NCBI RefSeq assembly: GCF_013404075.1
Contig: NZ_JACBJQ010000002.1
Coordinates: 248,001 to 312,000, forward strand
DNA: 64,000 bases
From: Mycolicibacterium vinylchloridicum
GTDB lineage: Bacteria > Actinomycetota > Actinomycetes > Mycobacteriales > Mycobacteriaceae
Direction: 5' to 3'
The position numbers and the translations under genes are program-made. The stretch's first letter is position 1. Each line of letters starts with the position of its first letter. Positions 32,612 through 42,500 of this stretch are shown here, one piece after another. The notes below the pieces were generated by a model. That model saw nothing but the letters and a program-made list of their open reading frames with translations. It was not told the origin of the DNA and made no database searches.

Positions 32612-33156
32612 TGCTTGATGCCGACGGCGTGGCGCAGCTGCGCCAGAAACTGGTCGGCGTCGTCACTGCGGACCACATAGTGCGACACGGCGATCCGAAT
32701 TGCGGTGGCCGCCTTGATCTCGGCGTTCGGCCCGCTCAACAACCGCTCCAGCCGCGACCGCATGAGCGGCAGGATCCGCGACAGCTGAGCGAGTACGACC
32801 TCGGGCTCGATGTCGATGAGCCGTACACCGGAGTAGGTCTGCTGATAAGAGACGATGAACTGCAGTGCGGCGTCCAGCTTGTCGGTGCCGCGCAGCCCTG
32901 CCGTGGCGCGGCTGATACCGGTGTCGAACATCTCGCGCTCGTAGGCGCCGAACGCATCGAGCAACTCGGTCTTGGAAGCGAACCAGCGGTAGAGCGTGGG
33001 CCGGGAGACGCCGGCCTGCAGAGCGACCTCCGAGAGGCTGAGCTTGGTCTGGCCGTTCCGCGCCATCACCTCGGCGGTCGCGTTGAGGATGCGGCGCCGC
33101 GAGGAGGACTCGTCCTCGTCGGGTATCGCGGTACTGCCTGCCGGCGCCTGGCTCAC
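32608..33156 (-). CDS. TetR-family transcriptional regulator
   Basis: A GTG start at 33156 gives 182 residues with HTH segments 'RILNATAEVMARNGQTKLSL' and 'EVALQAGVSRPTLYRWFASK' (residues ~21-60). It is divergent from the P450-ferredoxin operon at 33262, with 105 bp between starts, and coupled to the F420-oxidoreductase gene downstream. Both are likely targets. The C-terminal ligand domain is short but complete for the family. Confidence 0.9.
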   Translation of the reverse strand: MSQAPAGSTAIPDEDESSSRRRILNATAEVMARNGQTKLSLSEVALQAGVSRPTLYRWFASKTELLDAFGAYEREMFDTGISRATAGLRGTDKLDAALQFIVSYQQTYSGVRLIDIEPEVVLAQLSRILPLMRSRLERLLSGPNAEIKAATAIRIAVSHYVVRSDDADQFLAQLRHAVGIKQ

Positions 33157-33261
33157 GTGTACAGGATTACAGGTCTGGGCCTGGGTGTCACGCGGACTTC
33201 ACACATCAGAGACCGAAAACACTGTCTTTACAAATTCTGGGCAAAGTGTCACGCTGGGCAC
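33157..33261. promoter_or_regulatory. Divergent promoter region with direct repeats
   Basis: The gap between the TetR and P450 genes has GTGTCACGC twice (33185-33193 and 33246-33254) and AT-rich stretches around 33215-33240. A possible inverted element pairs ACACT (near 33219) with AGTGT (33245-33249). These may be operator or promoter elements of the divergent pair; none is as strong as other palindromes in the window. Confidence 0.35.
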
Positions 33262-34503
33262 GTGTCCGGGGACCAACGTGAGTACAGCCCTCACGACATC
33301 ACGTCGCGGCAATTCTGGGGCCAGCCCTTCGACGTCCGCGACCAGACCTTCGCCGCATTGCGGGCGACCGACGGGCTTACCTGGCACGAGCCGTTTCCGT
33401 CCCTGTTCCCGATGGAAGAGCCTGGCTACTGGGCACTGACCCGCCGGGCCGATATCGTCCACGCCAGCCTGCACCCGGAGCTGTTCAGCTCGGCCGAGGG
33501 CATCGCGCTGGACCCGATGCCCGCCGACATCCAGCGAATCGCGACGTTCTTCCTGATGATGGACCCGCCCCAGCACACTAGGTATCGCAGACTGATCAGT
33601 TCGGCGTTCACCCCGCGCCACGTCGCCCAGATCGACGAACAGGTGAGCAAGAACGCCGCCACCGTGGTGGACGAACTTGTCGGAGCCGGCGAGGTGGACT
33701 TCGTCGCCGCGTGCTCGGCGCGGCTACCGATGATGACTATCTCCGAAATGCTCGGGGTGCCCAACTCCGATCGCGAGGCCGTGGCCAAGGCCGCCGAGAA
33801 GCTCTTTTCCATGAGCGACGACGAGTACGCCACCATCGAGGAGCGGGCCGAGGCGACCGTCAACGAGATGTTCCTGCTCGCCGGTACCGGAATCGAGCTG
33901 GCCAAGTTCCGCCGCCGCCACCCCGGCGACGATCTGATGACCAGCATCGTCAACGTCGAGATCGACGGCCACCGGCTCACCGACGAGGAGATCGGGGCGT
34001 TCCTGATCCTGCTCGCGTCGGCAGGCAACGACACCACCAAACAGACCACGACGCACGCCATGTTGGCCCTGGCCGCGAACCCTGAGCAGCGTGCCTGGCT
34101 GATGGCCGACTTCGACGGCCGGATCGGCCCTGCGGTGGAGGAGTTCATCCGCTGGGCCACCCCGGTGCTGCAGTTCGCCCGGGTGGTCAAGGAAGACACC
34201 GAACTGGCCGGCCAGCAGCTGGGGGCCGGGGACAAGGTCGGGCTGTTCTACTGCTCGGCCAACCGGGACGAAGAAGCCTTCGACCACCCGGAGAAGTTCG
34301 ACCTGGGGCGTACGCCCAACCCGCACCTCGGCTTCGGCGGTGGTGGCCCGCACTTCTGCCTCGGCAACCAGCTCGCCCGCACCGAACTGCGGAATCTGTT
34401 CCGCGAGCTGCTGTTCCGGGTCGACGTCGAGCTGGGTGAGCCCGACTACCTGCTGAGCAGTTTCGTGCACGGGATCAAGCGGCTCCCGGCGTTCGTCCGG
34501 TGA
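33262..34503 (+). CDS. Cytochrome P450
   Basis: The GTG at 33262 gives 413 residues, a normal soluble bacterial P450; the upstream open frame runs antisense through the TetR gene. The I-helix oxygen-activation motif is 'LASAGNDTTKQ', the K-helix E-x-x-R is 'EEFIRWATP', and the heme loop is 'FGGGGPHFCLGNQLAR' with the Cys thiolate ligand. It is followed by a ferredoxin gene overlapping by GTGA, so it has a dedicated electron donor. The CYP family and substrate cannot be assigned from sequence reading alone. Confidence 0.93.
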   Translation: MSGDQREYSPHDITSRQFWGQPFDVRDQTFAALRATDGLTWHEPFPSLFPMEEPGYWALTRRADIVHASLHPELFSSAEGIALDPMPADIQRIATFFLMMDPPQHTRYRRLISSAFTPRHVAQIDEQVSKNAATVVDELVGAGEVDFVAACSARLPMMTISEMLGVPNSDREAVAKAAEKLFSMSDDEYATIEERAEATVNEMFLLAGTGIELAKFRRRHPGDDLMTSIVNVEIDGHRLTDEEIGAFLILLASAGNDTTKQTTTHAMLALAANPEQRAWLMADFDGRIGPAVEEFIRWATPVLQFARVVKEDTELAGQQLGAGDKVGLFYCSANRDEEAFDHPEKFDLGRTPNPHLGFGGGGPHFCLGNQLARTELRNLFRELLFRVDVELGEPDYLLSSFVHGIKRLPAFVR

Positions 34504-34517
34504 GCTCGGGGCAGTTC

Positions 34518-34712
34518 ATGCGCATTGAAGTAGATCTCGGCAAGTGCACCGGGCACGGAATCTGCGAGACCATCGCCGAGGATGTGTTCGAAGTCGACGA
34601 CGACGGCAGCGTCCGCATCCACGGTGACGAACGTCCGGAGTCGGACCGGGTGCGGATGCAGCAGGCGGTCACCCAATGTCCTGCTGCGGCACTGAGCTTG
34701 GTCGAGGACTGA
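34518..34712 (+). CDS. Single-cluster ferredoxin, P450 partner
   Basis: ATG 34518 starts 'MRIEVDLGKCTGHGICETIA', the common ferredoxin start; a GTG at 34500 overlapping the P450 stop would add six residues. The 64-residue protein has only three cluster cysteines, 'CTGHGIC' and 'QCPAAAL', with His in the place of the second Cys, as in P450-associated mycobacterial ferredoxins that carry [3Fe-4S] clusters. It should pass electrons to the flanking P450s from an unlinked reductase. Confidence 0.9.
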   Translation: MRIEVDLGKCTGHGICETIAEDVFEVDDDGSVRIHGDERPESDRVRMQQAVTQCPAAALSLVED

Positions 34713-34715
34713 TCG

Positions 34716-35420
34716 GTGAAGAAGTTCTTCAGCCACACCCTGCTGTACTTGCACGAGACGATCTCGCTGGGCTCCGAACGCAGTGAGGCGTTCACCGAGC
34801 AGTTCACCAGCATCTACCACCCGATGATGGAAGACCTTGGGGCGCGGCTGTTCTCGATCTGGGAGACCACGCCCTACAACGGTCACTGGCCACAGGTCAC
34901 GATCATCTGGGAGATCGACGCCTTCGCCGACTACGCCCGCATCGGGAAGGCGCAGGCCCCCGGCGGCAGCCACCGAGAGGCGTTCGTGCGGTGGTCCGAC
35001 TACCTCGCCGGAGTCGGCGCATCGGGGGAGGGCCGGATCATGTACGCCGGTCGCAGCAACCGCACGCTTGCCGAGCTGAAGGACGCGAAATTCGGTGCCG
35101 GACTGGTGATCCAGGAGATCATGCAGACCAAACCCGGCCGCCAGGACGACTACATCCGTGAGCTGGAACGCCTGTATGTCCCGTGGTCGGAGTCGACGGG
35201 CAAGCGCTGGCTGGGGTCGTTCATCACCACGTTCCGCTTCAACGAGGTCATCCACTACTGGGCGCTCGACGGCGACTGGGACTGCTTCGAGAATCACTAC
35301 CCGTCGTGGAAGGACAGCCCGCCGGCCGAGATCGTCACCTGGATGAGCGTCGCTCCGGCCCTGCGCGACGGCTGGGAGGACTCCATCCTGCAGGCTCTAC
35401 CGCCGTCCCCGCTCCGATAA
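34716..35420 (+). CDS. Hypothetical protein with duplicated alpha/beta-barrel (NIPSNAP-like) modules
   Basis: The 234-residue protein (GTG 34716, three bases after the ferredoxin stop) appears to contain two copies of a ferredoxin-like module. Each has 'E/R...F...Y.P..E' helices followed by a Trp-rich strand: 'FTEQFTSIYHPMMEDLGARL' with 'QVTIIWEIDAFADY', and 'YIRELERLYVPWSESTGKRW' with 'EVIHYWALDGDWDCF'. This is like NIPSNAP or dimeric alpha/beta barrel proteins, which bind small hydrophobic compounds or act as isomerases. It sits between a ferredoxin and a P450 and ends in TAATG overlap, so it probably works on the same substrate. Family call is inference. Confidence 0.6.
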   Translation: MKKFFSHTLLYLHETISLGSERSEAFTEQFTSIYHPMMEDLGARLFSIWETTPYNGHWPQVTIIWEIDAFADYARIGKAQAPGGSHREAFVRWSDYLAGVGASGEGRIMYAGRSNRTLAELKDAKFGAGLVIQEIMQTKPGRQDDYIRELERLYVPWSESTGKRWLGSFITTFRFNEVIHYWALDGDWDCFENHYPSWKDSPPAEIVTWMSVAPALRDGWEDSILQALPPSPLR

Positions 35421-36643
35421 TGGTTGTGATGCAAGACTTTTCGTATAGCCCGTTCGATCCGGCGGTGATGGCCGACCCGCGGCCGTTCTACCAAACGCTG
35501 CGTGATCATCACCCGGTGTACTACGTCGACGAACTCGACACCTACGCATTGTCCCGGTTCGACGACGTCTGGCAAGTGCTCGCCGTCAATGACGGCACCT
35601 TCGTCGCATCCGAAGGGACACTGCCTGCCGCCGCGGTGCTGGCGCATCGCAACGACGGGCCGGTCGCCGACCCGCCGTTGCACCCGTTGCCGTTTCACGC
35701 CAACTTCGATGCCCCGCTCTACGACGACGTGCGGCGGTGCACGGCGAGCCAGTTTCGGCCGAAATCGGTCAGTGGCTGGCAGGACCGCATCCGCGAGCTG
35801 GCCAACCAACGCCTCGACGAACTGCTGCCCCGCGGCGCATTCGACCTCACCCAGGAGTACGGCGGTATCGTCGCGGCCTCGGTGGTGTGCGAATTGGTCG
35901 GTTTGCCAACCGATTCGGCCGCCGACGTGCTGGGCACCGTCAACGCGGGCAGCCTGGCGGAGCCCGGCAGCGGAGTCGAGGTCGCCAACGCCAGGCCCGG
36001 CTACCTGGAGTACCTGATTCCGATCGTGCAGCAGGTGCGGGCGGGCACGTTCGCCGGTCCGCTGCCGATCGTCGAGAACCTACTGGCCTACCGGTTGCCC
36101 GACGGGTCGGCACTGACCGACAGTGAAGTGGCCGTCCAGATGCTGGGTGTCTTCATCGGCGGCACGGAGACCGTGCCGAAGATCGTCGCCCACGGATTGT
36201 GGGAGCTGAGCCGCAACCCCGAGCAACTGGCGGCGGTGCGGGCGGACCCGGCGGCCAATGTTCCGGTGGTCCGTGAGGAGATCATCCGCTACTGCGCGCC
36301 GGCGCAGTGGTTTGCCCGAACGGTACGCAAGCCCTTCACCATTCACGAAACTACGATCCAGCCGGGTCAGCGGATCATCACGCTTCTGGCCTCGGCCAAC
36401 CGCGACGAGCGGGAGTTTCCCGAGCCGGAGACGTTCATCTGGAACCGACCGATCCAGCGGTCACTCGCGTTCGGCCGCGGTCAGCATTTCTGCCTGGGCT
36501 ATCACTTGGCGCGGCTGGAGATCGCGGTGATGTTGCAGGAATGGCTGCGCCGTGTCCCTGACTATCGCATCCTCGACGACGAGGCGCACCGGCCACCGTC
36601 GAGTTTTCAGTGGGGCTGGAACAACATCCCGGTTCAGGTATAG
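35420..36643 (+). CDS. Cytochrome P450
   Basis: ATG 35420 overlaps the preceding TAA (TAATG); ATG 35429 is an alternative. The 407-residue protein has heme loop 'FGRGQHFCLGYHLAR', K-helix 'EEIIRYCAP' and I-helix 'FIGGTETVPK', where the second Thr of the usual T-T/S pair is Val. The acid-alcohol pair is kept (E-T). It is the last gene of the P450-ferredoxin operon and converges with the next P450, with one base between stops (36643/36645). Substrate unknown. Confidence 0.92.
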   Translation: MVVMQDFSYSPFDPAVMADPRPFYQTLRDHHPVYYVDELDTYALSRFDDVWQVLAVNDGTFVASEGTLPAAAVLAHRNDGPVADPPLHPLPFHANFDAPLYDDVRRCTASQFRPKSVSGWQDRIRELANQRLDELLPRGAFDLTQEYGGIVAASVVCELVGLPTDSAADVLGTVNAGSLAEPGSGVEVANARPGYLEYLIPIVQQVRAGTFAGPLPIVENLLAYRLPDGSALTDSEVAVQMLGVFIGGTETVPKIVAHGLWELSRNPEQLAAVRADPAANVPVVREEIIRYCAPAQWFARTVRKPFTIHETTIQPGQRIITLLASANRDEREFPEPETFIWNRPIQRSLAFGRGQHFCLGYHLARLEIAVMLQEWLRRVPDYRILDDEAHRPPSSFQWGWNNIPVQV

Positions 36644-36644
36644 C

Positions 36645-37838
36645 TCAGCCGACTGTCGCGGGCATGGACTCCCAGCCACGCACTGTCGACGTCGGGCTGA
36701 GTTCGGCTTCGGTGAGGTCGACGTCCCATTCCGGAAACCGGTCGAGAATCTCGTCGAGCGCAATCCGGCCCTCCAGCCTGGCGAGCGCATTGCCGAGGCA
36801 GAAGTGGGTGCCGAGGCCGAATCCCAGGTGTTGGTGCTGTGGTCGATGCACGTTGAAGCATTCACTGTCCGGACCGAACGTCCGCGGATCGCGGTTGGCT
36901 GCACCGATCAAGAGCATCATCGGGCTGCCGGCAGGCACCTTCTGCCCGTAGTACTCAAGGTCGCGGGTGACGTACCGGCTGATGTGGGGCGCGGGCGGCT
37001 CCCAGCGCACCAGCTCTTCGACGGCTGCGGGCAGCAGCGTCCGGTCGTTGACGAGGTCACGGCGCTGGTCGGGATGCTCGGCGAGCACCTTGCCCGCCCA
37101 GCCGATCAGCCGCGTCGTTGTCTCCGCACCCGCGGTCGCGATCACCTGTAGGTATAGCAGCAGCTCGTCGCGCCGCAAGCGTCGCACGGTGCCGGTCTCG
37201 TCGGCGAACTCGGCGGTCAGCAGATCGGTCATGATGTCGTCGGACGGATGTTCGGTGCGCCAGTCGATGAACTCGGCGAACACCTCGCCGGTGGCGATGG
37301 TCCCGTTCGGGTTCTCCGTCATCGGGCGCCCGCGCTCGGTCCGCAGAGTCGAATCGCCATGATCCACAACGTGTTGCTGCTCTTCTTCGGGAATGCCGAG
37401 CAGCATGCCGATCACCCGCATCGGCATCTGCGCGCCCAGATCCTTGACGAAGTCGAAGCGTCCGGCGCCGACCAGAGGATCCAGACAGCGGGCGGTGAAC
37501 TCCCGGATCCGGGGCTCGAGATCGGCGACCTTGCGCGGGGTGAAGATCCGGGACAGCAGCTTTCGGTGAATATTGTGGATCGGCGGGTCCTCGAAGATCA
37601 GCGTGCCCGACGGAATCTCCATGCCGGACTTGATGATCTCCAGGATCGCGCCCCTGGCGGAACTGAACGTCTCGTGGTCGTGGAGTGCGGCGTCGACATC
37701 GGCATACCGGCTCAGGGCGTAGAACTCGTGCACGGCGTTGTAGTAGAGCGGGGCGGTTTCCCTGATCTTGGCGAACGTGGGATAGGGGTCGGCATTGAGC
37801 GCGACGTCGTAGGGGTCGTAGGCGAGGGTGTCCGTCAT
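36645..37838 (-). CDS. Cytochrome P450
   Basis: ATG 37838 overlaps the alpha/beta-hydrolase stop (ATGA); the upstream frame belongs to the hydrolase antisense reading. The 397-residue P450 has I-helix 'IATAGAETTTRL', K-helix 'EELVRWEPP' and heme loop 'FGLGTHFCLGNALAR'. No ferredoxin is in its own operon, so it may use the one at 34518. It is translated together with the hydrolase, whose promoter carries the shared regulatory element at 38790. Confidence 0.93.
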   Translation of the reverse strand: MTDTLAYDPYDVALNADPYPTFAKIRETAPLYYNAVHEFYALSRYADVDAALHDHETFSSARGAILEIIKSGMEIPSGTLIFEDPPIHNIHRKLLSRIFTPRKVADLEPRIREFTARCLDPLVGAGRFDFVKDLGAQMPMRVIGMLLGIPEEEQQHVVDHGDSTLRTERGRPMTENPNGTIATGEVFAEFIDWRTEHPSDDIMTDLLTAEFADETGTVRRLRRDELLLYLQVIATAGAETTTRLIGWAGKVLAEHPDQRRDLVNDRTLLPAAVEELVRWEPPAPHISRYVTRDLEYYGQKVPAGSPMMLLIGAANRDPRTFGPDSECFNVHRPQHQHLGFGLGTHFCLGNALARLEGRIALDEILDRFPEWDVDLTEAELSPTSTVRGWESMPATVG

Positions 37839-38743
37839 GTGCTGCGCCTTCCAAGAAACTCCAGGATGCTGGGCGCTGCCTGCACCCAGGTGTCGAACAG
37901 GTTGAACCGCGGGGACTTTCCCTGCGCCATGGCTTCCGACGCCCGCTCCCAGGCGTCCTCCGGCCAGGGTGGGTCGATCAGCTCGGATCCGCTGATCAGG
38001 CACTGAACTTCCAGGGATGTGCGTTTGGGGTGGTTGAGGTCGTTCTCCCCGCCGCGGATGATCAGGGTCGGGACGGCGAGATCGGTGAAGAGAGTGTCGT
38101 CGACGCCGGGGATGGTCTGCCCCGGCTTGGTGATGAACGCGCCCAGCCAGCGCAACATGATGTTTCCGAACTCGTCGGCGGTGAAGGCCAGCAGCCGGTC
38201 CCGGTTGGCCGGATTGGCCGCGATGCACTCTCGCCAGTCCTTGACATCCAGCACGCCGGCCATGCCCCGACCACGTACGGCGAGGATGCTGGGCATGGCG
38301 TAGACGTGACCGAGGACGAACGTGCCGAAGATCCCGCCGACGATGTTCCACAGCACCAGCCGGGTCACCTGCTTCGGATAGCGGATCGCGGTCACCATGG
38401 AATCGCGGGCCCCGCCCGATCCGCCGGCGAGGATGCACGGACCGATGCCCAGTGCGGTGATCAGCTCGTTGAGGACGGCCGCCCGCATATGCGACTCGGA
38501 CTCGCCGAACAGCTGAATGTCGGACTTCCCGCAGTTCGGCCGGTCCCACAGCAGCACCCGGTAGCCACCGTCGGCCAGAGCCTCGGCCAGCGGGCGCAGC
38601 CCGGGGATGTCCTTGCTGAACCGACCGCCAGGGGTCAGGACGATGAAATCACCTGCGGATCCGATGATTTCATAGACAACGTTGCCTCCGCAGACCTCGA
38701 CGGTCTGCTCTCCCGAGTGGTCGAGCTGAGGTGAACTCATCAT
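37835..38743 (-). CDS. Alpha/beta hydrolase
   Basis: The best start is ATG 38743 (another at 38740); GTG 38761 is in frame but has no ribosome-binding site. The ~302-residue alpha/beta hydrolase has the nucleophile elbow 'ILAGGSGGARDSM' (G-x-S-x-G with Ser), an oxyanion 'LTPGGRFSKD' loop, an acid candidate in 'LIIRGGENDLNHP', and a late His that is not obvious. It may cleave an ester or a ring-cleaved product in the pathway. It is coupled to the P450 gene downstream and divergent from a TetR gene. Confidence 0.85.
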   Translation of the reverse strand: MMSSPQLDHSGEQTVEVCGGNVVYEIIGSAGDFIVLTPGGRFSKDIPGLRPLAEALADGGYRVLLWDRPNCGKSDIQLFGESESHMRAAVLNELITALGIGPCILAGGSGGARDSMVTAIRYPKQVTRLVLWNIVGGIFGTFVLGHVYAMPSILAVRGRGMAGVLDVKDWRECIAANPANRDRLLAFTADEFGNIMLRWLGAFITKPGQTIPGVDDTLFTDLAVPTLIIRGGENDLNHPKRTSLEVQCLISGSELIDPPWPEDAWERASEAMAQGKSPRFNLFDTWVQAAPSILEFLGRRST

Positions 38744-38789
38744 CGATTGCGATGGTGACACAACCGGCGGCGCGGAGCGGCCGGTATCT

Positions 38790-38810
38790 AAATAAATTCC
38801 TTGATTTACT
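38790..38810. promoter_or_regulatory. Shared AT-rich 21-bp element, copy A (probable TetR operator)
   Basis: On the minus strand the site reads AGTAAATCAA-GG-AATTTATTT. It lies between the divergent alpha/beta-hydrolase and TetR genes, about 27 bases from the TetR GTG. It is an imperfect palindrome (TAAAT...ATTTA outer arms, TAAATnAA-N4-TTnATTTA). The same sequence, differing only in the two central bases, occurs at 55541-55561. Confidence 0.65.
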
Positions 38811-38836
38811 TTGACCTGTGGTGTTCACTTACAACG

Positions 38837-39541
38837 GTGAGCCCCGCCAAAGACCAGCGCACTGACCGATCGTCTGTCACGCGCGACGCGCTGCTGGTGG
38901 CCGCCGAGCGCCTCTTCGCCGAGCACGGCATGCATGCGGTGTCGAACCGCCAGATCAGTGAGGCCGCCGGGCAGGGCAACAACGCGGCCGCCTGCTATCA
39001 CTTCGGTTCCCGTGCCGATCTGCTGCGCGCGATCGAGGCCAGGCACCGCGTCGCCATCGACGAGATCCGGATGCGCAAGTTGACCGAGATCTCCGGGACC
39101 AAGGAATTGCGGGACTGGATCGGGGTCCTGGTCTATCCCTTCACCGAACATCTCGAGGCACTCGGCACGCCCACGTCGTATGCGCGTTTCGCAGCCCAGG
39201 CGATGGCCGACCCTACCTATCGGGATCTGGTGGTCGCCGGCGCGTTGACATCGGAGCTGATGCTCAAGACGGTCCGCGGCATCAACCGGTGCCTCCCGGA
39301 ACGACCGAAACGGGTGCGTCTGGGCCGCTGGATGATGGCTTCGAATCTGCTCATGCATACCTGCGCCGAAATCGAGGGTGAGCTGGCGGTCGGCAAGCCC
39401 TCGGTCAGTTCGAACTGGTCGGTGGTCGCCGAGGAGTTGATCACCGCACTCGTCGGACTGTGGGAAGCGCCGCCGGCTCGGCTCGACAGTGCCGCCTCGA
39501 CGCGGCCGGACCGCGATGTGGACGCCTCGATTACCGTCTGA
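38837..39541 (+). CDS. TetR-family transcriptional regulator
   Basis: The GTG at 38837 gives 234 residues; the frame upstream runs through the operator. HTH segments are 'ALLVAAERLFAEHGMHAVSN' and 'QISEAAGQGNNAAACYHFGS' (residues ~18-57). It is the first gene before the carboxylic acid reductase operon (43 bp apart) and divergent from the hydrolase-P450 operon. The AT-rich element in its promoter recurs at 55541 before another P450 operon, so this is the best candidate for a regulator of the whole cluster. Confidence 0.9.
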   Translation: MSPAKDQRTDRSSVTRDALLVAAERLFAEHGMHAVSNRQISEAAGQGNNAAACYHFGSRADLLRAIEARHRVAIDEIRMRKLTEISGTKELRDWIGVLVYPFTEHLEALGTPTSYARFAAQAMADPTYRDLVVAGALTSELMLKTVRGINRCLPERPKRVRLGRWMMASNLLMHTCAEIEGELAVGKPSVSSNWSVVAEELITALVGLWEAPPARLDSAASTRPDRDVDASITV

Positions 39542-39584
39542 CCACCGATCCGCCTCGGTGCCGATCCAATGAAGGTGTGAAGCC

Positions 39585-42500
39585 ATGGCTTTCGTCGGCC
39601 GCAGCGATGTCAAGGATCCGGGTGCGCAACAGGACCAGTGGGATCGGATAGCCCGCAGGCGTGAACGGCTCTACGCCGACGACACTCGGTTCGCCACCAC
39701 CAAGCCCGACGACGCTGTCGCCGCCGCCGCTCGCCAGCCGGGTCTGCGGATCGCTCAGGTGATGGCCACCGTCATGGAGGGTTACGCCGACCGGCCTGCC
39801 CTGGGTGCGCGCGCCAGGGAATTGCACACCGACCCGGCAGCCGGGCACACCAGCTTGCGCTTCCTTCCCGACTTCGTCACCACGAGCTACCGCCAGTTGT
39901 GGAACCGCGTTCGTGCGGTCGCCGCCGATTGGTACCACCACCGCGAACACCGTTTGATGACAGGGGATTTCGTCTGTGTCCTCGGGTTCGCCAGCATCGA
40001 CTACGCGGTCATCGAACTGGCCTGCATCCACCTCGGCGCGGTGGTGGTACCACTGCAGACCAGCGCGCCGGCCGCCCAGCATGCACCGATCCTCACCGAG
40101 ACACGGCCACGGATTCTGTTGGCCAGCATCGAATCCCTGGATACGGCGGTGGAAGCCTTGCTGGCCGGGGTCGCCCCGCAACGGCTCATCGTGTTCGACT
40201 ACGAGCCACGCGATGACAACCATCGGGCCCGCTTCGACGCGTCCGCGCAGCGGCTGACCGACGCCGGCAGCGCGCTGACGATCGAGGTGCTCGACACCAT
40301 CGTCGACGCCGCGGCTGACCTACCCCCGGCACCACTGCACATCGCGGCGGATGGCGACGACCCGCTGGCGTGGGTGTTCTACACCTCGGGCACCACCGGC
40401 ACTCCCAAGGGTGCGATGCTGACCGAAAGCCTCTGTATCGGTTCTTGGTTGGCGCAATCGGACCAGCCGGTGATCACACTCAGCTACATGCCGATGAGCC
40501 ACCTCATCGGCTACGGCTACGTACTGATGACGCTGGCCAACGGTGGGACGAGCTACTTCGCCGCCAGCAGCGATCTGTCCACCCTGTTCGACGACCTGGC
40601 CGCGGCCCGGCCGACCACCCTGAGTCTGGTGCCGCGGGTGTGCGAGATGTTCTACCACCACTACCTCGGCGAGCTGGACAAGGCGACGATCGCCGGTGCC
40701 GACGCCGCCGAAGCAGGGGAGCGGCTGCGTGCAGACCTGCGCGAGCGAGTCCTCGGCGGCCGGGTGCTGGCCTGCGGCTGCGGCTCGGCCGCGCTGTCCC
40801 CGGAGATCAAGGACTTCATGGAGTCCGTGCTCGATCAGCACCTGATGATCGGCTACTCCTCGACCGAGATCGCCGGTGGCATGCTGTTGGCCGACGAGCA
40901 CGTACTGCGTCCGCCGGTCATCGACTACAAGCTCGACGACGTGCCCGAACTCGGCTACTTCAACACCGACAAGCCTTTTCCGCGAGGCGAACTGCTGGTG
41001 AAGTCGGAACGGTTCATGGCCGGCTACTACAAACGCCCCGACCTGACCGCCACGATGTACGACGCGGATGGCTATTACCGGACCGGCGACATCATGGCCG
41101 AGGTGGCGCCGGACAAACTGCGGTTCGTGGATCGGCGCAACAACGTCATCAAACTGTCCCAGGGCGAATTCGTCGCGGTCGCCCGGCTCGAGGCGCTGTA
41201 CACCAAGAGTCCACTGGTCCGGCAGATCTACCTCTACGGCACCAGTGAACGCGCCTTCCTGCTCGGCATCGTGGTGCCGACCGACCCGGCATCGTCGACG
41301 TCGGCGATCACGGACTCGCTGCTGGAGATCGCCCACGAGAACCAGCTGAACAGCTACGAGATCCCGCGGGACTTCCTCATCGAGACGGAGCCGTTCAGCC
41401 TGGAGAACGGACTGCTCTCGGGAGTCGGAAAGTTCCTGCGGCCCAAGCTCAAAGACCGCTACGGGCCCCGTCTGGAACAGCGCTACGCGGAGTTGGCCGA
41501 CAACCAGGCCCGGCAGCTACGCGCCTTACGGGCCGAAGGCTCCGCCCTACCGGTTTCCGAGGTGGTCGCGCGGGCGGTGCAGGCCACCTTGGGACTCTCG
41601 CCCGAGGACATCGACCCGAACGCTCGTTTCATCGACCTCGGCGGTGACTCCCTGTCGGCGCTGGCGATCTCACGCCTGCTGGCCGATATCGTCGGTGCCG
41701 AGATACCGGTCGGGGTGGTCACCGATCCGACCGGCAGCCTCACCGGACTGGCGGCATTCATCGAGCGGCAACGCAACTCCGACTCGAAGATGACCTTCGG
41801 TTCGGTGCACGGTGCGGGCGCCCGCGAGATCCGCGCCGCCGATCTGACACTGGACAAATTCATCGACGCCGAAATACTCTCGGCGACGACCACATTGCCG
41901 CGCCCGACCGCGGAGATCCAGTCCGTCCTGGTGACCGGGGTGACGGGATTCCTCGGACGATTCCTGGGCCTGGAATGGCTTCAGCGCATGGTCGACGCCG
42001 GCGGAACAGTGATCTACCTGGCCCGCGGCGCCGATGCCGCGGGTGCTCGTGCCCGCGTCGAAGCCGCGCTGGAATCCGATCCGGTGCTGCTCCAACGATT
42101 CCGCGCGCTGGCCGACCGTCACCTGGAGGTCATCGCCGCCGACATCGGTGAACCGGGATGGGGTCTCGACGACGCCACCTGGGCGCGGCTGGCCGAATCC
42201 GTCGACCTGATCGTGCATCCGGCCGCACACGTCAACCACGTGCTGCCCTACGACCAGTTGTTCGCCGCCAACGTGGCAGGCACCGCCGAGCTGATCCGGC
42301 TGGCGTTGACCGCGAAACTCAAGACCATCCATTACATCTCGACGATGGGCGTCACGGCGGTCACCGACCACATTGTCGGCGAGGACGCCGATATTCGCCT
42401 CGACGTCCCGGTGGTGCCTCTGAGTGACGGCTACGCCAACGGTTATGGCGTCAGCAAGTGGGCCAGTGAGGTGTTGCTGCGGGAAGCCCACGACCTGTGC

